Positions 12,250 to 23,786 are shown, numbered from the stretch's first letter. The stretch is 64,000 nt of DNA from Beta vulgaris subsp. vulgaris (GCF_026745355.1 NC_079209.1:15701301-15765300); one strand, 5' to 3'. The notes: generated by a model not told the origin, from the sequence alone. A program made the numbers and translations.

Positions 12250-12496
12250 CGCGGAGATCGAGGATTCTGCCTATAAGTAGGAGAGAGGGGAGAGATTTTT
12301 GTCACTTTTACAATTCTCTCTCTCTCTCTAAATTCGAGTTTTCTGCTCTCTCTCTCTCTACTTTAGAGTATTTTCTCTCTCTAAGTCCGAGCCCCATCTT
12401 CTTCGTCCGACCAGGTACGCACTTGCTTTGTTTTTTCGCTAAGTTTTTCTTCTCTTCTTTTTAATAAAATCGGCCGACCCCTTCTGTTGATAAATA
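12250..12496 (+). promoter_or_regulatory. Putative promoter and leader of the antisense gene (element A)
   Basis: A TATA box (tataagta, 12272-12279) is followed by a CT-rich leader with ctctctct runs and a conserved possible splice donor after gaccag (12414). Element B keeps the same order: gcctataagta at 41369-41379, CT-rich leader, gaccag|gt. Conservation between diverged copies supports a real plus-strand promoter internal to the element. The start site itself is inferred. Confidence 0.6.
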
Positions 12497-15060
12497 ATGG
12501 GGAGTTCGTCCGAGTCAGTGACACCCCCTCCACCTCCTTATAATTTAGCCGAGGAAGTGAGGGGTATGGGAATGGTATGGTGTCAACTTTAATAAGTTGC
12601 CCGGATCCCTCGGCTGTGCCTGAGGCGCTTTCCCTCCCAAGTACTCCTTCGCAAGCCGAGGAGGAGGAGGCCGAGGGTGCCATCCCCCTACCCTGGGAGG
12701 TGTCCCTGGCCTATCCTTCTTCGAGGAGTTACTTAGACAAATATGTGTCTGATGGTGTAGTTTGGATAGCTATGCCGGGAGAGGAAGGCGAAGCGTCGAC
12801 GTCCGGGAGGCTCGTATATCCGGAGCTTGATCCGAAGGGCGGACCGGGAGCAAAGTTTCCACTTCCGTCTTTAATAAAAGCTTTGCTAGAAGATGCTCGA
12901 GGCCAAGCGGCCAAATTTAAATAAAGGACCCTTATATACTTGTCCGACCCGATGCTAACCATACCATCTTATCTCCACCGCCGGGATGCACGGCATTTTA
13001 TTACAAGGCAATGGAACTAGGTCAAAGATTCCCGCTGACCCAATTTGAGAAAGACCTTCTGAACGCCTACAACTTGTGCTTGGGTCAGCTTTCCCCAAAC
13101 TCTTGGGGCGGCATTTTAGCGGTTCAAGTGATCTGTAGCATCATCGGTGTCAAGCCGACCCTGACCCTTTGGCGGCATATGTACAAATTGTTCGAAATGC
13201 CAGCCGGGGATCATGGTCCGGGCTGGTGGTGTTTTCAGGCTCGGCGGGGCTATCGTACTGTTCTTGATCTCCCCACCTCTCAGAAGGGGTTCCGCCGAGG
13301 ATTCGCCTTTGTGTACTATGGTGGGGAATGGGGCATCCCCACCGTGCCCCCGTCATCCGAGCCAAACTGTTTGAACTTCAAGGTGCCAGAGCTATCCGAC
13401 GAGGAAGCTGTGGCCGCCATCTACTTTCAACTGGAGGCTAAGATAGTCGATGGTGGCGAAGTGTTCGTAGCGGGGAACTGGCTCCCGAGCTGCAAAATGT
13501 TCAAGAACGAGCACTTCCTCGCCGCATTTGGCCTGAGTCCGGCCTTTCCCAAGGGTAATTCGGCAAAAAGGGGGTCCGGTTGACTTATATTTATGCTTGC
13601 TTTGATATTTTGCTCTAACTCTTTTTTCTTTTTGCAGAAGCTTCCCTAGCCTTTCTCAAGGAGACCGACTCAGAGATGGCCGAACGATTGACCTCCGCTG
13701 CACTGAAGGCGGCTCGGATTAGGGCCGAGATGAAGGCCAACAAGATTAACAAGCCTTCTAAGCCGAAAGTGAGAACCCTTTTTCTTCCGACCCGGTTTAG
13801 CTTTAGGTTTTTCAATTTCTCACCAACTTTTAATGTGTTTTGCAGGATCCTTCCAACCCTAAACCGAGGAAGCGCAAGGAGCGCACTGAAGAGAGGGTGG
13901 AAATGACGGAAAAGGCTTTGGCGAAGGCCCGAGCCGAGCAGGAGGCTTCCGCAAAGAAGGCTAGAAAGGAGCCTTCTGTCGAGGTGAATAGTCCTCGGCC
14001 CGAATCTGGAGGTGGGGAGACCCATGTCTCGGTCCACCCCTCAGACTTCGAGCCTGTTCGGAGTCCGGGGTACGAACCGGGGGCCTCTCACCCTTCTCCG
14101 ACCGAGCGCTCTTTGTCCGAGGCGCCGGTCCCGTTTACCCAAATGTCCAAGACGGACAAGAAGAAGAGGATCTCCGACGCACTGGAGATCCTATGTACTC
14201 AAACTGACCGAGACCACATCAATGAGGTCAACCAGAGGAATGAGTCGAGTGAGCTCTTCCGCTCTTGGATGGACGTAAGTGAATTTTTCTCCGCCCTTTT
14301 ACTTGCTTTTATTGGCCAACTTCTAACTGTTGTTTATTGTTCTGCAGTTTTCCATCCGAATGACTAAAGTGGCGGAAGACCGGCTCGCCCTGGTACAAGA
14401 GGTCTCGGACCTGAAGCAGGCGGCTCGGTCGCACTTTGATGAAGTGTACCAGGCCAAGGAGGCCAAACGATTGGCCGAGCTGCGCAAGGAAGAGGTGGAG
14501 GAGAAGATTCGGAAGGGCGAGGAGGCCTGGCAGAAGGAGCAGACAGAGTGGAAAGAAGAGAGAGCCAATCTTTCCTTGGCTAAGGAGAATGCTGAGGCGG
14601 CCAAGGTCACGGCCGAAACCAAGCAGGCTCAAGCTGAGAAGGAACTGGCGGAGGTCAAACTTAAACTCTCCGCGGCCGAGGCTCAACTGAAAGAGGCCCA
14701 AGCGGCCGTTTCTCGCTCTCGGGAGGAGTGGTTCCAAGCTTGGCAGAAGTCGGATGATTGTACCGATTTCTGCGCCGACGTGGGCCAATCTTCCCACAAG
14801 ATGGGCGAGGACGAGGCGCTTGCTAGGCTTAAGATAGCCTTTGCTGATTCCTGTCCCGGGGGGATTGGAATTCAGTCTGGTCTCGCTACCAGGAGCTGGC
14901 CGATGCCGAAGCAGCGGAGATTAAGGCCAGGATGGCTGAAGAGATGAGCTCGGACAGCGACTCTGACTCCGATGATGAAGAGGAAGATGCTGGAAGCACC
15001 GAGCCACCTCCACCAGAGCAACCTGCGGCCGAGCAACCTGCCACTGGCCCTTCTGCTTAG
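12497..15060 (+). CDS. Antisense ORF (aORF) of Retand-like element, Transposase_28-like, multi-exon
   Basis: Plus-strand gene opposite to gag/integrase. ATG at 12497 (MGSSSESVTPP), in a context shared with element B. Inferred exons: 12497-13554, 13638-13768, 13846-14274, 14348-15060, all with GT-AG introns and compatible phases. Residues from about 13011 (RFPLTQFEKDLLNAYNLCLG, then PNSWGG and GWWCFQARRGY) resemble the 'putative gypsy-type transposon' family (PF04195) from memory of its consensus. The second half is a long Ala/Glu/Lys coiled coil ending in an acidic, Pro/Glu-rich tail. The frame is interrupted by three 1-nt losses (near 12573, near 12920, and in the G-run 14858-14863), compared with element B or the continuing homology. 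The role of aORFs is unknown. The coiled-coil half could suggest oligomerisation; that is inference. Confidence 0.75.
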
Positions 15061-15443
15061 CTTCCTTAGGATTTTTATTTTCTTAGCCTTGGCCTTGTCG
15101 GCCCTTTTAGCTTTCTGCTTTCCGACCCCCTGCTTTTGTAAACTTTTGGTTGTATTTTACAACTTTTAATCAATTGGAATACAACTACTATTTTGCAACT
15201 CGTCATTTGTCGCATATTTTTCGTTATTTGCAATATTACAACATTCAATAGACAATAAACTGGTTAAGTTTTGCTTGCCTTTTTGTTCAAAATAGACTGG
15301 TTAAGTCTCTTTCATTTCTGGGGTGTAAAACCGACTTGATACATGGACTGGTTAAGTCCGAGTTACAATTTGATTTGTTTGCTAACCCGACCAAGTACTG
15401 CTGGCCTTACATCATGCCCCTAGTGCAAGTAACGAAAAAAGAG
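15061..15443. other. Spacer between the converging aORF and integrase stops
   Basis: A 383-bp AT-rich spacer holding the presumed 3' UTRs of two convergent genes. A matching stretch with similar tatgaatacaactat/tttgcaa words follows the aORF in element B. No terminator can be assigned. Confidence 0.55.
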
Positions 15444-17607
15444 TTATACATAGAATCTTTTGAGATTGTCTAGGTTCCAAGGCCGAGCCAGGGGGACCCC
15501 TTCGGGAGATTCGAGTCGGAATGTCCCTGGCTTGATGATTTCTGTAACCTTGTAAGGGCCGTCCCAATTTGCCCCCAACTTCCCTTTGAGATGGGAAAGT
15601 CCAGTGGCATCGACCTTTCGGACGACCCAGTCGCCTAGACTGATTGGTCGAGGTTTTACTCGGCGGTTAAAATGCCTTGTGATTCTTTGCTTGTACCGGA
15701 TGGCTTGTAGCAAAGCATTGCCTCGGGTTTCTGGCAATAGGTCTAAGTTGATGGGCTTTTCTTCTTTATTTTGGTCGAACTCATAGAATGTCATCCGAGG
15801 GGAGGGGATTCCCACCTCGACCGGAAGGACAGCCTCGCTTCCATAGACCAAGCCGAAAGGGGAGTGCCCCATGGCTTCTTTTATCGTCGTTCGAGCCGAC
15901 CAGAGTACTCCAGGTAGGTCGTCTACCCATGCCCCTTTAGCTGCATCAAGGGATTTTTTGATACCTTTCAGGACAATTTTATTAGCCGACTCGGCTTGCC
16001 CGTTGGTTTGAGGACGGGAGACTGCCGAGAACCTTGTTTGAATGCCGAACCGGGCGCAATACTCTCGAGTCGGCCCGCTGTTGAATTGTCGGCCATTGTC
16101 TGATACCAAGGCCCTTGGAATTCCGAACCGGGTAATGATGTTTCTCCATATGAACAACTGAACCTGCTTCGGCCTGGGGAGCCAATTTTTGTCCCGGATG
16201 CCAAAGTAGATTTCCTTCCGGTTTTTGTTGAATCGGGGGTCGTTGCCATTATCAGTGAGCCGATCCCCTCGGCCCCCTGTTCTTTGATGCTTAGGCTGAC
16301 CCACATGATTCCCTTCATCTTTCCTTTTCTTGCCAACCTCGTCCGAGTAACGGCAGATATCCGTTGCTTGGATGAATCTTTGAGCCCGAGCCATGGCTTC
16401 CGAGTAAGTTTTGACTTCGTTCTCGGCTAACGACCATCTGAGCCGACCCGGCTGGAGGCCGGACATGAGGGCAGCGAAGGCTACAGCGTCCTGTAGGTCG
16501 GTTATTTTGAGAGACTCTTCGTTGAACCTCTTGATGTAGTCCGACAAGGATTCATTCTTGTCTTGCTTCACCCCCATGAGGTGAAGGCTGGTTTTTCTTT
16601 GCCTCTTTCCCGCTACGAACTGATGGATGAAGAGGTGTTCCAATATGGCGAAGTCAGTGATGACCCCTGCCGGCAGTTCTTGGAACCAGTTCAGAGCCAA
16701 CCCTCTAAGGGTGGTAGGGAAGAAGCGGCACCAAGTGGCCTCGCAGCTTGTCTGTACGCTCATTTGAGCCTTGTAACTAGCCATATGATCGTCTGGGTCG
16801 GTTAGGCCCGCAAATGGCTCGATCAGGGGGGTTTTAATTTTACCCGGAGGCTGAGTTCCTAGGATTTCCTGACTGAAGGGGATCAGGAACTTGAGCCCTC
16901 CTCCAGCTAGCTTAGGGGGCTGAGAATGAGCCGAGTCCCCTTGGCCCTCTCGGTCATTTGCCTTCTTCCTGAGGAACTCCCGAGCGTCATAGCCTTGGCT
17001 GAGGCGCTTCTTGTTGTTAAGGAACTCTCGGGCATCTTGGGGTTTCCGACCCGCACCCCCCCTTGGGGATTTAGATACATGGGTCTCTGCATGCTGACGG
17101 GCCGACCCCTGTCGCGCTGACTTTTTCTCTTTCCCGGTGGCTAGGGTCTCTCGCATCGGACCGTGGCCGGCTAGGCTGCGGGTCTCGATTAGAACGAGAG
17201 TTGTCCCTCTGAGAGCGGACGACCGTGCGCTCTCTGGGCTCATGCTGATTGAGCGGGACGACTTGTTGTGGCTGCCTCTGCTGAAGCATGGCCATCATGT
17301 CCATCATGCCCTTTTGGAATGTCTCCTGGAGCTGAGCCGTGATAAGGGCCAGGTCCGACGCGAAGAGCGGCTGAGGCTCCACATGCTGGATATGCTGGGA
17401 TACTGACCGAGGGTCCAAAGTTTGGACGGTAGGTGATCTCCGAGCCGGTGAGGGAGTCCGCTCGGCCTCTCGGTTATGCGCAGGCGAATGGCCTCGCTCC
17501 GGTCGAGGGATTGGGGGATCCCGATTATGTGCGGGCGAGTGGCCTCTCTCCGGCCGAGAGACCTGCTCGGAGGCTGGCTTGCCGCGAGTGTTTTTGGTTG
17601 GTGCCAT
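15444..17607 (-). CDS. Fused gag-integrase polyprotein remnant of element A
   Basis: Minus strand. ATG at 17607 (MAPTKNTRGKPASEQ), stop ending at 15444, about 720 codons with one 1-nt shift at the T-run 17122-17126. The N-terminal third is Arg/Pro/Gln-rich. A capsid-like retrotransposon gag domain follows (PFAGLTDPDDHM, LNWFQELPAGVI, FNEESLKITDL). At about 16180 the frame passes straight into the C-terminal integrase: LVSDNG carries the second and AESANK the third acidic residue of DDE, followed by LVYGSEAVLP and the C-terminal GDWVVRKV...LGANWDGPYKV segment. Protease, RT, RNase H, the HHCC zinc finger and the first catalytic Asp are missing. The internal deletion keeps the reading frame. The protein cannot retrotranspose alone. 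Confidence 0.88.
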
Positions 17608-17680
17608 GGTCAATTGGCGTTCTGAGCTGAGTAGCTGAATGAACAAATCTGAGTGAGTGGTGGCGAAGTAACTTTTTGTA

Positions 17681-17704
17681 CAATCCCCACAGACGGCGCC
17701 AAAC
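17681..17704 (-). promoter_or_regulatory. Primer-binding site of element A
   Basis: Directly inside the 5' LTR, the minus strand reads TGGCGCCGTCTGTGGGG, a tRNA-complementary start (TGG) seen after LTRs of Tat-type gypsy elements. It fixes the orientation of the element as minus. Confidence 0.8.
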
Positions 17705-18111
17705 TGTTTCTGTCTAGAAATTAAGGGTTCTGATTCCTTTGCTTAGGGAGTACCGGGTCAGATTCGACTGTCCTGAGTTCAAAGTCCGTACGCCGGAATC
17801 CTGCAAAAGTAACGGTTAGACTGCCCCGGGGGTTGTTCCGGGATCGCCTCTCCGACGCTCAAGTCAGTAATCAAGCTTAGAGAGATGAAGTCTAGAGAGA
17901 GATGCTCTGGTTTGTTAGGTAAGAATTCAATACCTTCTCATTGATGAGGGGGTTGAGTATTTATAGTGCTGGGGATTTCCCAACTGTAGGCCAGCTGGGG
18001 GGCATTGACAGCTGGAATGCACCATCACAGGTGGGGCCCACTGGAAGCTCTAAGGCATTTATTGGACTGGATTATCCTTGGTAAACTTAAACCAGGAAAT
18101 AAGCCCAAACA
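17705..18111 (-). repeat. 5' LTR of element A
   Basis: A 407-bp LTR. It directly precedes the CXXS1 promoter region, and its outward (U3) end lies 279 bp from the CXXS1 start codon. Transcription from this LTR would run away from CXXS1. Confidence 0.92.
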
Positions 18112-18390
18112 ATAATCATCCACTTTCCTTGTATTCTTTATATTTTTCCCATCATCTTACCATTCCTACACTAATTACAATTACAAAAGAAAATATAAAT
18201 TGTTGGACAAGATATTTTTAATATATATGATTATATGAGGTGGGTCCAGCTATAGTTAATTCGTGTTAGTCTGCATTCTTATCTAGAGTTTTATTATTAG
18301 TTCGTTCACATCCACTCTGTTTTGTTTGTTAGGAGAGAATTTCAAGTGTTTGTCAACAAAGAATTTCTTGTCAAGAATTAGCAAGAGGAA
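18112..18390 (+). promoter_or_regulatory. Residual CXXS1 promoter/5' UTR
   Basis: The 279 bp between the retrotransposon end and the CXXS1 ATG must hold the proximal promoter and leader. AT-rich words near 18220-18235 (aatatatatgattatatg) could be TATA-like. The distal promoter has been pushed 8 kb away by element A. Confidence 0.4.
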
Positions 18391-20712
18391 ATGGAGAGCC
18401 AAGTGGAAGGTAACAGATCAAGGGTGACAACGGTCGATTCTTTGGATCAATGGGAATTTCTTGTCAACAAAGCCAAAAACTTGGCTTGCCCTGTAAGTTT
18501 TTTTTCAGCATATGTTTGAGAAGTAAATCTTGCAAGTTCATATATGTTAGTTTTTTAAAAGATAGATTATAATGAGAATGATAGCATAGTAAATTTGTTT
18601 TTTAAAAAATAAATTCTAATGAGAATGATAGCGTAAGCTGTAGAAGGGATATATAAAGGGCCCTCATTTATCATACCGTCCCGGGCCTAAAAATTGTCAG
18701 GACCGGGCCTGCATATAACTACCTAGCATAGTTTTTATTTATGTTCTTTTTCTGCTTATCTCAGTAATTTTTTTGCATTCACATACCCAATTTTGATTTG
18801 TTCTAATTTCTAAATCTGAGTGAAAACTGTTGTTTTTTGTGACAAATTTATATGGGATTTTTTTGGCAGATTGTAGTTCACTTTGGTGCTTCATGGTGTA
18901 TCCCATCAGTTGTTATGAATCCACTTTTTCAGGAATTGGCCTTTACTTACTCTGATGTTATGTTTCTCACTGTTGATGTTGATGATGTCAAGGTAATTGT
19001 ATTATTGCCGTTCACAAGGACTTGCTTTCGTGATTTGTGTGGATTGGTTTGATTGCTTAATTATATTGCTTCTACATGCAGCCTTAAAAGAACTGAAATT
19101 GCAGAGGAAAACACAGGATATGTGAAATACATTTGTTAGTAGAACTAAGTATCATTTTGTGTTCTGAAAACTGAAGAGCTAGTGAAACAGGTCATCTAAA
19201 GTTTTGAGGGTTTGTATTGTATTCTTTGTTGTTTTGATATTCCTGATGACTCATAGTGTAGTTACTTGCTGTTCTTGGTTATTGGTTATTGGTTGGAAGC
19301 CTGTGAGGAGAGGTGGCTATTGGCCGGGTTGACTCGAGCTCCGAATCCTAGCCCCGAATTAGGGTCACCTGTTCAGGCTCAGTTTTGAGATTCGACCTCA
19401 ATCAACCTAGCCCGATCTAGTCCACCTAGTAAATTGGTTGCAGGTCGAGCTTTTAAGTCACCAATCCAGTTCGATCTGGCCACCATGGGTAATAAGTTTG
19501 GTTATTTTGTTTAATTATTGAATATTCTAAATTTTGGACCAAACTTGCCCAGCTTCTATATAGCTTAGTGTGCGGTCCAATATTCGGTTTTTCCAACCCA
19601 TCCCGCCACTTGACTGACTGGGCACTGGCCGTCTGTATCCGTGATCATTAATTCTTTTTCTTTTTTTGAAAGGAACCCAACAAAGGGACTACTTTAATAG
19701 ATTGGAACGAGCAATGTCCACAATAGAGCTAGGAAACTCACTAAACCAAATGCGCTCTCCCATCTCAACAGGATGAACATGAGCCAAATCAGCCAATACA
19801 TGAGCTATATTATTACTACTACGCTCAACAAAAGACCAAGAAACACACTCGAAACCTTTAGTTAAAATAAAAATATCTTATAAAACCATTGATCCTTAAA
19901 TATGGGTTCAAATTTATATCAACTCGCCACTCTCCACAAGGGTTATGTAGGACTGTCCCCTATTTGAAGTCCTAACCTGGTCATGTCGACTTAGGCGTCT
20001 ATCTGATATCACAGAACTCAATCTACGGGGAATTACCGAATTAGGATAGTCTAAAGTTCTTTCTTCAAGTTATTATTTTAAGATCACAACACCTAAGTCC
20101 TACTCCTAACCAATAAAGAAAAGACTATTTGCCAACCCCAATTCCCTCCTCAAGCTAATCCAAACTGTTCATGTTTCCCGTTTCCCCCTTAAGCAAATTA
20201 TGACCGTTCAGGTAAGAACTGGACTCTCTAGTAACTTTCCAGCTGTAGAGAATTCCGTTTTATTCATGGCACCTCAGTATCTAAATTCCTCCAAATCGTC
20301 CTTTTCCATTCTACTACTGGATCATAACTATGCTTTATTTTGGATCAGTTGATATGATGGTTGGAATTTGTATGTTCAGTGTGCTACATAACTAGATTGC
20401 ATGTATCGATTGTAATGTCCGAGTTCAATTTGAGAGAACTTACTTCTGATTACCAAGTATTTGAATTCTACAAAAAATTTGTGATTGTTGTTTAACCTCC
20501 CTCTGAAGAACATTGGTTGGTGATTTGGAACTTATAATACAGTTTTTGATGTTCAGAAAGTTGCTTCAAAGATGGAAGTGACGGCTATGCCAACATTTCT
20601 TCTGATGAAGGATGGCATTCCAGTTGATAAGCTGGTTGGAGCGAACCCAGATGAGATAAGGAGAAGGGTAGAAAGTTTTATTCAGTCCAATAATGGAGCA
20701 TACATGGCCTAG
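18391..20712 (+). CDS. CXXS1: Thioredoxin-like protein CXXS1 (monocysteinic thioredoxin)
   Basis: Three exons, 18391-18492, 18870-18992 and 20557-20712, all phase 0, give 126 aa. The thioredoxin fold is complete: the active site at residues 43-47 is WCIPS instead of WCGPC, so the resolving cysteine is serine, and cis-proline is in the motif TAMPTF (Pro87). The C-terminal KLVGANPDEI is typical of plant CXXS1. Such proteins have no classical dithiol reductase cycle and are known for disulphide-isomerase-like activity and mixed-disulphide formation, in the cytosol; no signal peptide is visible. The ATG at 18391 opens the only frame that splices into exon 2. Intron 2 (1.56 kb) carries an antisense LINE tail. 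No frame damage is seen. Confidence 0.93.
19650..19900 (-). mobile_element. 5'-truncated LINE 3' end (RNase H tail) in CXXS1 intron 2
   Basis: The minus strand encodes the end of a plant LINE RNase H-like domain (CVSWSFVERSSNNIAHVLAD, then IWFSEFPSSIVDIARSNLLK and a stop near 19730), followed by a short A-rich tail at about 19650-19668. One in-frame stop lies upstream of the conserved part. The truncated 5' end and A-tail fit target-primed reverse transcription; I could not define target duplications. Confidence 0.65.
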
Positions 20713-21138
20713 TTGTGTTGTGCAGTCAGAAGTGTGCCATCATATACAAAATACATAGCACATAAAGTTGATGCTTTTTGTTACAGAAAAGAGAACGTAT
20801 CTTGTTTCTGGTGCAAGACTGGTTGTCAAGTGTAAACAATGGCATTAATAATGTGTGTATGAAATATGAACTGTAAATTGTTCATGTATTTATGCTTGAT
20901 TGTTGGCCTATATGACACCAACTATAGTTTAGGTGCCGGAAGTAACACCGCACAAACGGGTAAACATGGTAGCATTGAACATTATGTTAGGTGCGCTTAA
21001 TGACATTTTATACATCATAAATTTCACTGAATTCGATTACTCTTTATACTTTTTTTTAGTATTGTCAAGGTAAAAATAGGGAGTAGGAAACATAACACAT
21101 GGTTTTTCAAGTGGCTAAAGCAGGAAGAATTGGTATAA
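20713..21138. other. CXXS1 3' flank
   Basis: The first roughly 200 bases are the probable CXXS1 3' UTR (aataatgtgtgt near 20847). The rest is AT-rich with nothing recognised, up to the Helitron-like 5' end. Confidence 0.45.
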
Positions 21139-21390
21139 TCTCTATTATATAAGGCAACATATGGGGGACACCAAAAAATAGAAAAAAGAATTTAAGAAAA
21201 AAAAAATAGGGAGATAATTAACTTTTCATTTTGAATGAAAAAAGGGAGAAAGTAGGACATTTAAACTAAATATCAGATTTTTTTTAGAAAAAACAACATT
21301 TAAAGACAGTTTTTCTACTCAAAAAAAAATTATTTTCTACTTTATATGTTATCACACGATATCGCACGCATTGCGTGCATGTAACGCTAG
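21139..21390 (+). mobile_element. Short non-autonomous Helitron-like element, 252 bp
   Basis: It starts TCTCTATTATATAAGG and ends with the hairpin gcacgca-t-tgcgtgc, 8 nt, then CTAG. The flanks are A (21138) and T (21391), the canonical Helitron A|T insertion without target duplication. No coding capacity. Confidence 0.7.
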
Positions 21391-21527
21391 TCTATTGTAA
21401 TGCGTCATTAGGTGCACCAATAATCAAAGTCAGTATCGTCCTTTACATCCCATATTGAAGTTGGTGTTGCTTTATACGTCCACTTTACTCGAGGCTGTTC
21501 CTTACAAACAATTAATAGTTGGTTTTA

Positions 21528-23786
21528 TCTCTATTCTATATGGGAAGAGGGGTAGGACACCAAAAAATAGAAAAAAGAAAAAAAAGCAATAAATGAATAC
21601 AAAATAGGAAACTAACATATTCAGAGAATAGAGATACAACGTGCACACAAGGAATTGTAACTTCCCAATACAATCCCTAATTATATGGAAAAAACTAACT
21701 GCAACCAAATAATCTTAGGTAGTGTTTGGAAAATTGTATTTCATTTCAAATAATGGATTTGAAATCTGGATTTTAAAGTTTGTATTTCAATTCCTAATCA
21801 TTGTTTTGTAAAAGGGGTTTGATAGAGGAGAGAGAAATAGAGGTTTAACAGTGGAGAGAGTAAAAGTGTGGGTTAACTAAAGGAGAGAGAAATAGATATT
21901 AGAAAGAGAATGAGTGAAGTTGGCATATAGATACTCATAAAGTTGGGATATATATGAGGAGAGAATTTCAAATGACAAGGTAATAGCTTGAATTTTAAAT
22001 TCTACTAATATAGGCTTTTGATAAGAATTTGGACAAATTCCATAATTTCAAATTTCATATTATCCAAACAATAGATTTCATCCAAATACGGGATTTGAAA
22101 TGAAATCTTGCTATCCAAACATAGCATTAAAGCACTTCCTCAATTCGTCCTCTTCTCCTTCTTACCTTTGCATGATTTCCCCTTCAATTCTTCCTCTTTA
22201 CACCTCACAGAAAGACATAAAATATCCAAGACACACCAAATTAGGTAATCAAATAGAGATTAAAAAAACAGTGATTTGTTCTTAATAATTGCTTTTACAA
22301 TTTTATTTGATGAACCCGTCACTTTTTTTTTCAATGTGAACTTCATGCAAGATACTTTTCACTAATACTCCACAAGCCTTGCAAATTACAAGCATATAAA
22401 GACAAGATTTTCCTTACTTTTCTTGCACTGTATAAGGTGTTTTTTAAAAATTCCAACAACCAATTTCAATGTAATCAACATTATTGATTTTGAGAATGTC
22501 TTTTGTGCAAAATTTATTCACGACAGGAGAGGGGCAACTAGGCAAGTCTCATTTACAACCGGTGCAATCGACCAAGTTTTTCTCACATGCAAACAAGAAA
22601 GTTAAAGGATTTTAAACTCACCTACTTAATTGCAATCTGAAAAAGAATCCTATTATTGATTACAAACTTCATCCTCTACCTTCAATTACTACAGTCGAAG
22701 AAAGCTACCCCTCTAAAACATAATGGTGGAAGGGAGCGATATTTGAGTCCAATAACACACACCTGGACCAAGTAGTCTGTAGTCCTAATGTTGATGAAAT
22801 GGTACAATCTACACTTGGAAGTGTTCTTTTAGGAGGTATTAGAAGGGTTTAATATAAAGCCTAGCAAAGAAAGAAACTAGGAACTGTAGCTTAAATACAT
22901 TTGAACCTACTTTGCATTAATGATTCCACTTTCTAGCATTAGCAATCATTTAGCATTAGCAATTATGTTAACAATCAATTTAGAATGAATAATAATATTT
23001 CCTCTATTTTTTATATAATAGGGATGATATTATATCTCACTTTATAGATTTTCTGCTCAAATTCAGCTTTATGTTCGAGTTTGAGATGTATATATTTAAC
23101 TTTTAGTTTGATATGTTTAAATATGTAATTTATAATAGAAATATTACTTTAGTTTTTGTAATACAATAAGCATACAAAACTACTAACTATATATTAATCA
23201 TTTGTAAGTATGATAACTCAAAATTTCTGAATCGAATTAGAATATAAGACGTCAAATTCCTACATGGACCCATATTAATAAGGATATCAACAAATTTTAA
23301 AAAGTAATTAATCGTGCTAAATAAATTAGAAGCTAAATTTACTAATTATTGTTAAGTAAATAAGAAGTAAAGTTATTAAGCTCAAAAATTAAAGTCATAC
23401 TTATATAGTAACTTATAGGTGTATATATAAATATTTTAATAGTTACATGACGATTACGATACCAAATAAAATAAGAAAATACAATTACAAAGAAAAAAGA
23501 TACAATATAAATTAATATCACATTATCTCAATTATAAAGTTAAGATTGACATATGTAGTTTCGTGATGGACGAAAACGAAACACAATAAATGCAACAACA
23601 AATACGAAACAGAAAAAGACATCACAGACAATCACTCACACGTGAACAAAGATGGACATGTGAATGCTAAAAGACGATCTAAATATGCCCGTGAATGTGA
23701 AACTTATATAGAAAGAGCTAGATGTAAGTATGCACTTATTTAACTTCACAAACGACTTTGCACGCATAGCGTGCATATAAGGCTAG
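21528..23786 (+). mobile_element. Helitron-like element, about 2.26 kb, non-autonomous
   Basis: The 5' end TCTCTATTCTATATGGG at 21528 shares a 23-bp stretch around ggacaccaaaaaatag with the 252-bp element. The 3' end has the hairpin gcacgc-ata-gcgtgc (23760-23774) then CTAG at 23783-23786. The flanks are A and T. The interior is AT-rich with no Rep/helicase and hosts a MITE. A start near 23000 (tcctctattttttatat) is an alternative, so the left border is less sure than the right. Confidence 0.5.
21718..22126. mobile_element. Harbinger-like MITE, 409 bp
   Basis: Flanked by TTA at 21715-21717 and 22127-22129. Imperfect inverted ends: a block around gtttgga...atttcatttcaaat at the left matches the reverse complement of the right end. 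Repeated internal gatttgaaat/atttcaaat words. It lies within the larger Helitron-like element. Confidence 0.65.

Larger units (their letters stand above)
9878..18111 (-). mobile_element. Retand-like Ty3/gypsy retrotransposon A, internally deleted
   Basis: An 8.2-kb element bounded by near-identical LTRs (9878-10280 and 17705-18111), each TG...CA in form, with 5-bp duplications ATAAT at 9873-9877 and 18112-18116. Reading the minus strand: 5' LTR, primer-binding site, gag fused to the end of integrase (protease, RT and RNase H missing), an antisense spliced gene, two tandem arrays, 3' LTR. An antisense ORF and a tandem repeat near the 3' end are traits of the Tat-lineage Retand family (established knowledge). 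The LTRs differ by only 3 substitutions plus four 1-nt indels, so insertion was recent. Lineage assignment is by layout, since no RT is left to classify. Confidence 0.9.
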
